Shown in pieces: positions 13,377 to 16,192 of a stretch of DNA of 16,192 nt. Each line of letters starts with the position of its first letter. The stretch's first letter is position 1. The notes beneath the pieces were generated by a model. The model had not been told where the DNA came from. It ran no database searches and saw nothing but the letters and a program-made list of their open reading frames with translations. A program made the translations under genes and the position numbers. This DNA comes from Bacteroidota bacterium (lineage in GTDB: Bacteria; Bacteroidota; Bacteroidia; Bacteroidales; Bacteroidaceae), in the NCBI GenBank assembly GCA_023458215.1, contig JAEXAJ010000193.1, positions 1-16,192 of the forward strand, in the 5' to 3' direction.

Positions 13377-14450
13377 TTATCTTGAGACACGACCTGAAGT
13401 ATTTCCATTCATCAGACTTTCTACTTCATCAACCGTCACAAGATTGAAATCACCATAAATGGTATTTTTCAATGCAGAGGCGGCAAGGGCATATTCCAAT
13501 GCTTTTTGGTCATCATTCGGATAACTAATCAAACCATATATCAAACCGCCAACAAAGGCATCACCCGTACCCACACGATCTACTTCATGTTCGATGTCAT
13601 AAATACCTGTATGCTTTAAAGTACCGTCGGAGTAAAGCACTGCGGCAAGAAGGTTGTGATTGGAAGTAATGGAGTTACGCAGTTCCAGAAATACCTTCCG
13701 GCAACGGGGAACAAGTGCAGATACTTTCTGACCAAATGCTTCGAAAGCAGGCAGATCGGATTCGAAGGAAGTATCAGCAGCGGTAGTGGCTTTAAAACCA
13801 ACGGGCTGAATGCCAAGGATCTCTTTATATTCAGGCTCGGCACCAAAAATGACGTCGCTATATTGCACCAAAGGTAGCATGACTTCGGCTGCCGTACGAC
13901 CATAGTTCCAAAGTTTCTTGCGGAAATTAAGATCACAGGATATTGTCAAGCCCATGCGGTCGGCAACTTCGAGCGCTTCGAGGCAAGCATCTGCTCCATC
14001 TTGAGAAAGAGCTGCGGCTATACCCGACCAGTGGAACCAACCGGCATCGGCAAATATTTTCTCCCAATCAATCATACCGGGACGAAGAGTGGCAAAAGAG
14101 GAACCTGCACGATCATAAACCACATTTGAATTACGGAAAGCAGCCCCACATTCTAAATAATATAAGCCTAAGCGATCACCGCCCCACACAATACCTTCGG
14201 TTCCCAAGCCACTAGCACGCAAAGAAGCCATACAAGCATGTGCCACGGCATTATCCGGCAGACGAGTCACAAACTCGGTAGGAATACCGAAATTTGCCAA
14301 AGAGACAGCAACATTGGCCTCACTGCCGCCATAAGTTGCAACAAACTCATTGGTTTGTGAGAAGCGACGGAAACCCGGAGTAGTCAGGCGAAGCATTATC
14401 TCACCAAAAGTTACGACTTTCTTAGTGGTAACCAATCTATTTTCTTTCAT
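13377..14450 (-). CDS. kdgK: PfkB-family sugar kinase, probably 2-keto-3-deoxygluconate kinase
   Basis: A 357-residue protein. The N-terminus VVTFGEIMLRLTTPGFRRF and the segment YGGSEANVAVSLANFG (substrate-binding GG-E/AN motif) are typical of the KDG kinase branch of the ribokinase/PfkB family. The C-terminal signature DRVGTGDAFVGGLIYG carries the catalytic base Asp297 and the anion hole. Family knowledge: KdgK phosphorylates 2-keto-3-deoxygluconate to KDPG in pectin and hexuronate breakdown. Such genes often sit next to a KDPG aldolase gene, but none is next to it here, as a convergent MFS gene follows directly. Related specificities (fructokinase, other 2-keto-sugar kinases) are not excluded. 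The first in-frame ATG is at 14450. A lone TACTTTTG -7 box on the minus strand (14518-14511) suggests its own promoter. Confidence 0.82.
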   Translation of the reverse strand: MKENRLVTTKKVVTFGEIMLRLTTPGFRRFSQTNEFVATYGGSEANVAVSLANFGIPTEFVTRLPDNAVAHACMASLRASGLGTEGIVWGGDRLGLYYLECGAAFRNSNVVYDRAGSSFATLRPGMIDWEKIFADAGWFHWSGIAAALSQDGADACLEALEVADRMGLTISCDLNFRKKLWNYGRTAAEVMLPLVQYSDVIFGAEPEYKEILGIQPVGFKATTAADTSFESDLPAFEAFGQKVSALVPRCRKVFLELRNSITSNHNLLAAVLYSDGTLKHTGIYDIEHEVDRVGTGDAFVGGLIYGLISYPNDDQKALEYALAASALKNTIYGDFNLVTVDEVESLMNGNTSGRVSR

Positions 14451-14510
14451 ATTAAACGATTATTTTATTCATTCCCGAGGTTATAACAAAATAACTCTGA
14501 TAAATCATCG

Positions 14511-14518
14511 CAAAAGTA
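14511..14518 (-). promoter_or_regulatory. Candidate -7 box for the sugar kinase gene
   Basis: Read on the minus strand, TACTTTTG is a perfect TAnnTTTG match 60 bases from the start codon. No good TTTG appears 19-21 bases further upstream, so activator dependence or a chance match are both possible. Confidence 0.4.
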
Positions 14519-14644
14519 CTAATTTATAAGTAAAAAGAGGTTTTATCCTTGAAAAGAGTTTGTTTGAAAGGCTTTTTCTTTCCTTTTTGCAGACTTTAAG
14601 TGAGTTAGACTAGAAAAATGAGAGGAGATTTTACAGATTTGTTG

Positions 14645-14652
14645 TACCTTTG
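14645..14652 (+). promoter_or_regulatory. Candidate -7 box for the NhaC-family gene
   Basis: TACCTTTG is a perfect -7 match. Transcription from it would begin near 14657-14660, so the TTG at 14650 inside the box cannot be the start codon, and ATG 14677 or 14689 is favoured. The sequence TTTGCAACATG here is identical to that at the MFS promoter, but here that ATG is followed directly by TAA. A matching -33 element is not clear. Confidence 0.5.
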
Positions 14653-14676
14653 CAACATGTAATTAGATGTACCATA

Positions 14677-16113
14677 ATGAGTTCAATGAAAAAGATTCCT
14701 TCGCCTCTTGTATCCCTTTTCCCCATCGCCTTTCTGGTAGGAATGCTGTTTGCCACGATCCGTACTTTCGGAAGCGATGCCTTGAGCGGCGGAAGTCAGG
14801 TATCCCTGCTCACCACCACTGCCATTTGCATCTTTATCGGCATGGCATTCTACCGCATTCCGTGGAAGGATTACGAAATAGCCATAACCAACAATATCGC
14901 GGGCGTAGCTACAGCTATTATTATCCTCTTGATTATCGGTGCATTGAGTGGAATGTGGATGATAAGCGGAGTAGTGCCTACACTCATCTATTACGGCATA
15001 CTGATTATTCACCCCGATTTCTTCCTGACGTCCACTTGCATCATTTGTGCTTTGGTATCGGTAATGACGGGAAGTTCGTGGACCACCATTGCAACGATAG
15101 GCATCGCCTTACTGGGCATTGGCAAAGCACAAGGATTTGATGAAGGATGGATTGCAGGTGCTATCATCTCGGGGGCCTATTTCGGAGATAAAATTTCGCC
15201 GTTATCAGATACTACCATCCTGGCATCTTCTGTCACAGACACTCCCCTGTTCACCCATATCCGTTATATGATGATTACAACGGTTCCTTCTTTAATCATC
15301 ACAATCATTATATTTACCGTGATGGGGTTAACGTACGAAACAAACGACACTCAACAGATTACAGAGTTTGCCGCCGCTCTAAGTGCTAAATTTACCATTA
15401 CGCCCTGGCTGCTGATTGTACCTGTAGTTACCGGTATACTCATTGCCCGCAAAGTTCCTTCGATCATTACCCTGTTTCTATCTACCATGCTGGCAGGGTT
15501 GTTCGCCTTTATCTTCCAACCGGACTTATTACATGAAATTGCCGGAAGCGAAAATTTATTCAAAGGGCTTATGATGACTTTTTACGGCAGCACCAGCCTG
15601 CAGACTGATAGTAGTATGTTGACTGAACTTGTTGCAACCAGAGGTATGGCAGGTATGATGAATACAATCTGGCTTATCTTATGCGCCATGTGTTTCGGAG
15701 GAGCAATGACTGCAAGTGGCATGCTGGGCAGCATCACATCGGTTTTTGTCCGTTTTATGAAGAATACGGTCAGCATGGTGGCTTCTACCGTTTGCTCCGG
15801 ATTATTTTTGAATCTGGCTACCGCAGACCAATACATCAGTATTATCCTGACGGGGAACATGTTCAGCAACATTTATGAAAAGAAAGGATATGAAAGCCGG
15901 CTGTTAAGCCGCACCACAGAAGATTCGGTGACGGTAACTTCGGTATTAATTCCATGGAATACATGCGGGATGACGCAGGCTACAATATTGAGCGTACCTA
16001 CGCTGACGTACCTTCCCTACTGCTTTTTCAACCTTATCAGTCCGCTGATGAGTATCTTTATTGCCGCCATCGGATATAAAATTTTCAGGAAACCTGTGAA
16101 CAATCCTTCATAG
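14677..16113 (+). CDS. nhaC: NhaC-family Na+/H+ antiporter
   Basis: 478 residues from ATG 14677 (MSSMKKIPSPL). ATG 14689 (MKKIPSPL) is equally plausible; a longer frame from TTG 14650 is ruled out by the promoter. It is a polytopic inner-membrane protein with about 11-12 hydrophobic segments. Recognition rests on GAYFGDKISPLSDTTILASS, a hallmark of NhaC with polar residues in the membrane, on VMTGSSWTTIATIGIALLGI, and on the late segment TTEDSVTVTSVLIPWNTCGM. Family knowledge: NhaC-type proteins exchange external protons or malate for internal Na+ or lactate (the MleN type), and serve sodium and pH homeostasis; some relatives may carry organic anions. Substrate choice is not readable here. 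It stands divergent to the sugar kinase, and a new gene starts 61 bases after its stop. Confidence 0.9.
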   Translation: MSSMKKIPSPLVSLFPIAFLVGMLFATIRTFGSDALSGGSQVSLLTTTAICIFIGMAFYRIPWKDYEIAITNNIAGVATAIIILLIIGALSGMWMISGVVPTLIYYGILIIHPDFFLTSTCIICALVSVMTGSSWTTIATIGIALLGIGKAQGFDEGWIAGAIISGAYFGDKISPLSDTTILASSVTDTPLFTHIRYMMITTVPSLIITIIIFTVMGLTYETNDTQQITEFAAALSAKFTITPWLLIVPVVTGILIARKVPSIITLFLSTMLAGLFAFIFQPDLLHEIAGSENLFKGLMMTFYGSTSLQTDSSMLTELVATRGMAGMMNTIWLILCAMCFGGAMTASGMLGSITSVFVRFMKNTVSMVASTVCSGLFLNLATADQYISIILTGNMFSNIYEKKGYESRLLSRTTEDSVTVTSVLIPWNTCGMTQATILSVPTLTYLPYCFFNLISPLMSIFIAAIGYKIFRKPVNNPS

Positions 16114-16174
16114 AGGTTGTTTTTGCAATAAACTTGATAACGAACAATTTATTAAACCTAAACAAAAATTGAGT

Positions 16175-16192
16175 ATGAAAAAGTTTATTGCA
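16175..16192 (+). CDS. Start of a further gene, 3' partial
   Basis: ATG 16175 opens MKKFIA and is cut by the window edge. The Lys-Lys-hydrophobic beginning is the usual opening of a signal peptide, so an exported protein or lipoprotein is possible. No terminator is seen between nhaC and this start, so they may share a transcript. Six codons allow no more. Confidence 0.4.

Noticed and set aside
1..16192. tRNA, rRNA, CRISPR arrays or insertion sequences
   Set aside because: No cloverleaf, regularly spaced repeat, transposase or terminal inverted repeat pair was found by reading both strands.

Overview
The window looks like chromosomal DNA from a human-gut Bacteroides or close relative. The evidence is TAnnTTTG-type -7 promoter boxes in front of several genes, few strong Shine-Dalgarno sites, a hybrid two-component-like protein ending in an AraC helix-turn-helix, and gene families that I recognise as Bacteroidales types. 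The species cannot be named from the sequence alone.

Layout. (1) Bases 1-1760: an operon of an Fe-S cluster scaffold-like protein (cut by the window edge) and a GGGtGRT-family protein, closed by a strong hairpin terminator. (2) Bases 1761-5010: an AT-rich accessory stretch of mostly unfamiliar genes. It opens with a plausible promoter, a roughly 140-nt nested hairpin (candidate structured RNA) and a small HTH protein. A likely operon follows: a two-helix membrane protein, a DUF6232-like membrane protein and a patatin-like lipase. After an intergenic stretch with a candidate short transcript comes a polyvalent-protein-kinase-like gene whose N-terminus is in another reading frame. (3) Bases 5010-6800: aspA (aspartate ammonia-lyase) with a clear promoter and a perfect palindrome in its leader. 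(4) Bases 6815-11722, minus strand: a cytoplasmic five-PAS hybrid histidine kinase and, upstream of it, a membrane-anchored kinase-like/receiver/AraC protein that has lost its phospho-accepting histidine. (5) Bases 12085-16113: an MFS transporter (+), a PfkB-family sugar kinase resembling 2-keto-3-deoxygluconate kinase (-), and an NhaC-family Na+/H+ antiporter (+). The first codons of another gene lie at the right edge.

How the parts may work together. AspA interconverts aspartate and fumarate, which feeds the fumarate respiration typical of Bacteroides. The two regulatory proteins on the minus strand are adjacent and complementary: one is an intact kinase with a receiver but no output domain, the other has a receiver and DNA-binding output but a dead kinase. 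They may form one pathway. The most unusual part is 1778-3964, where a structured RNA and a small HTH protein sit just upstream of two small membrane proteins and a lipase, an arrangement I cannot match to a named system. No tRNA, rRNA, CRISPR array or intact insertion sequence was seen.
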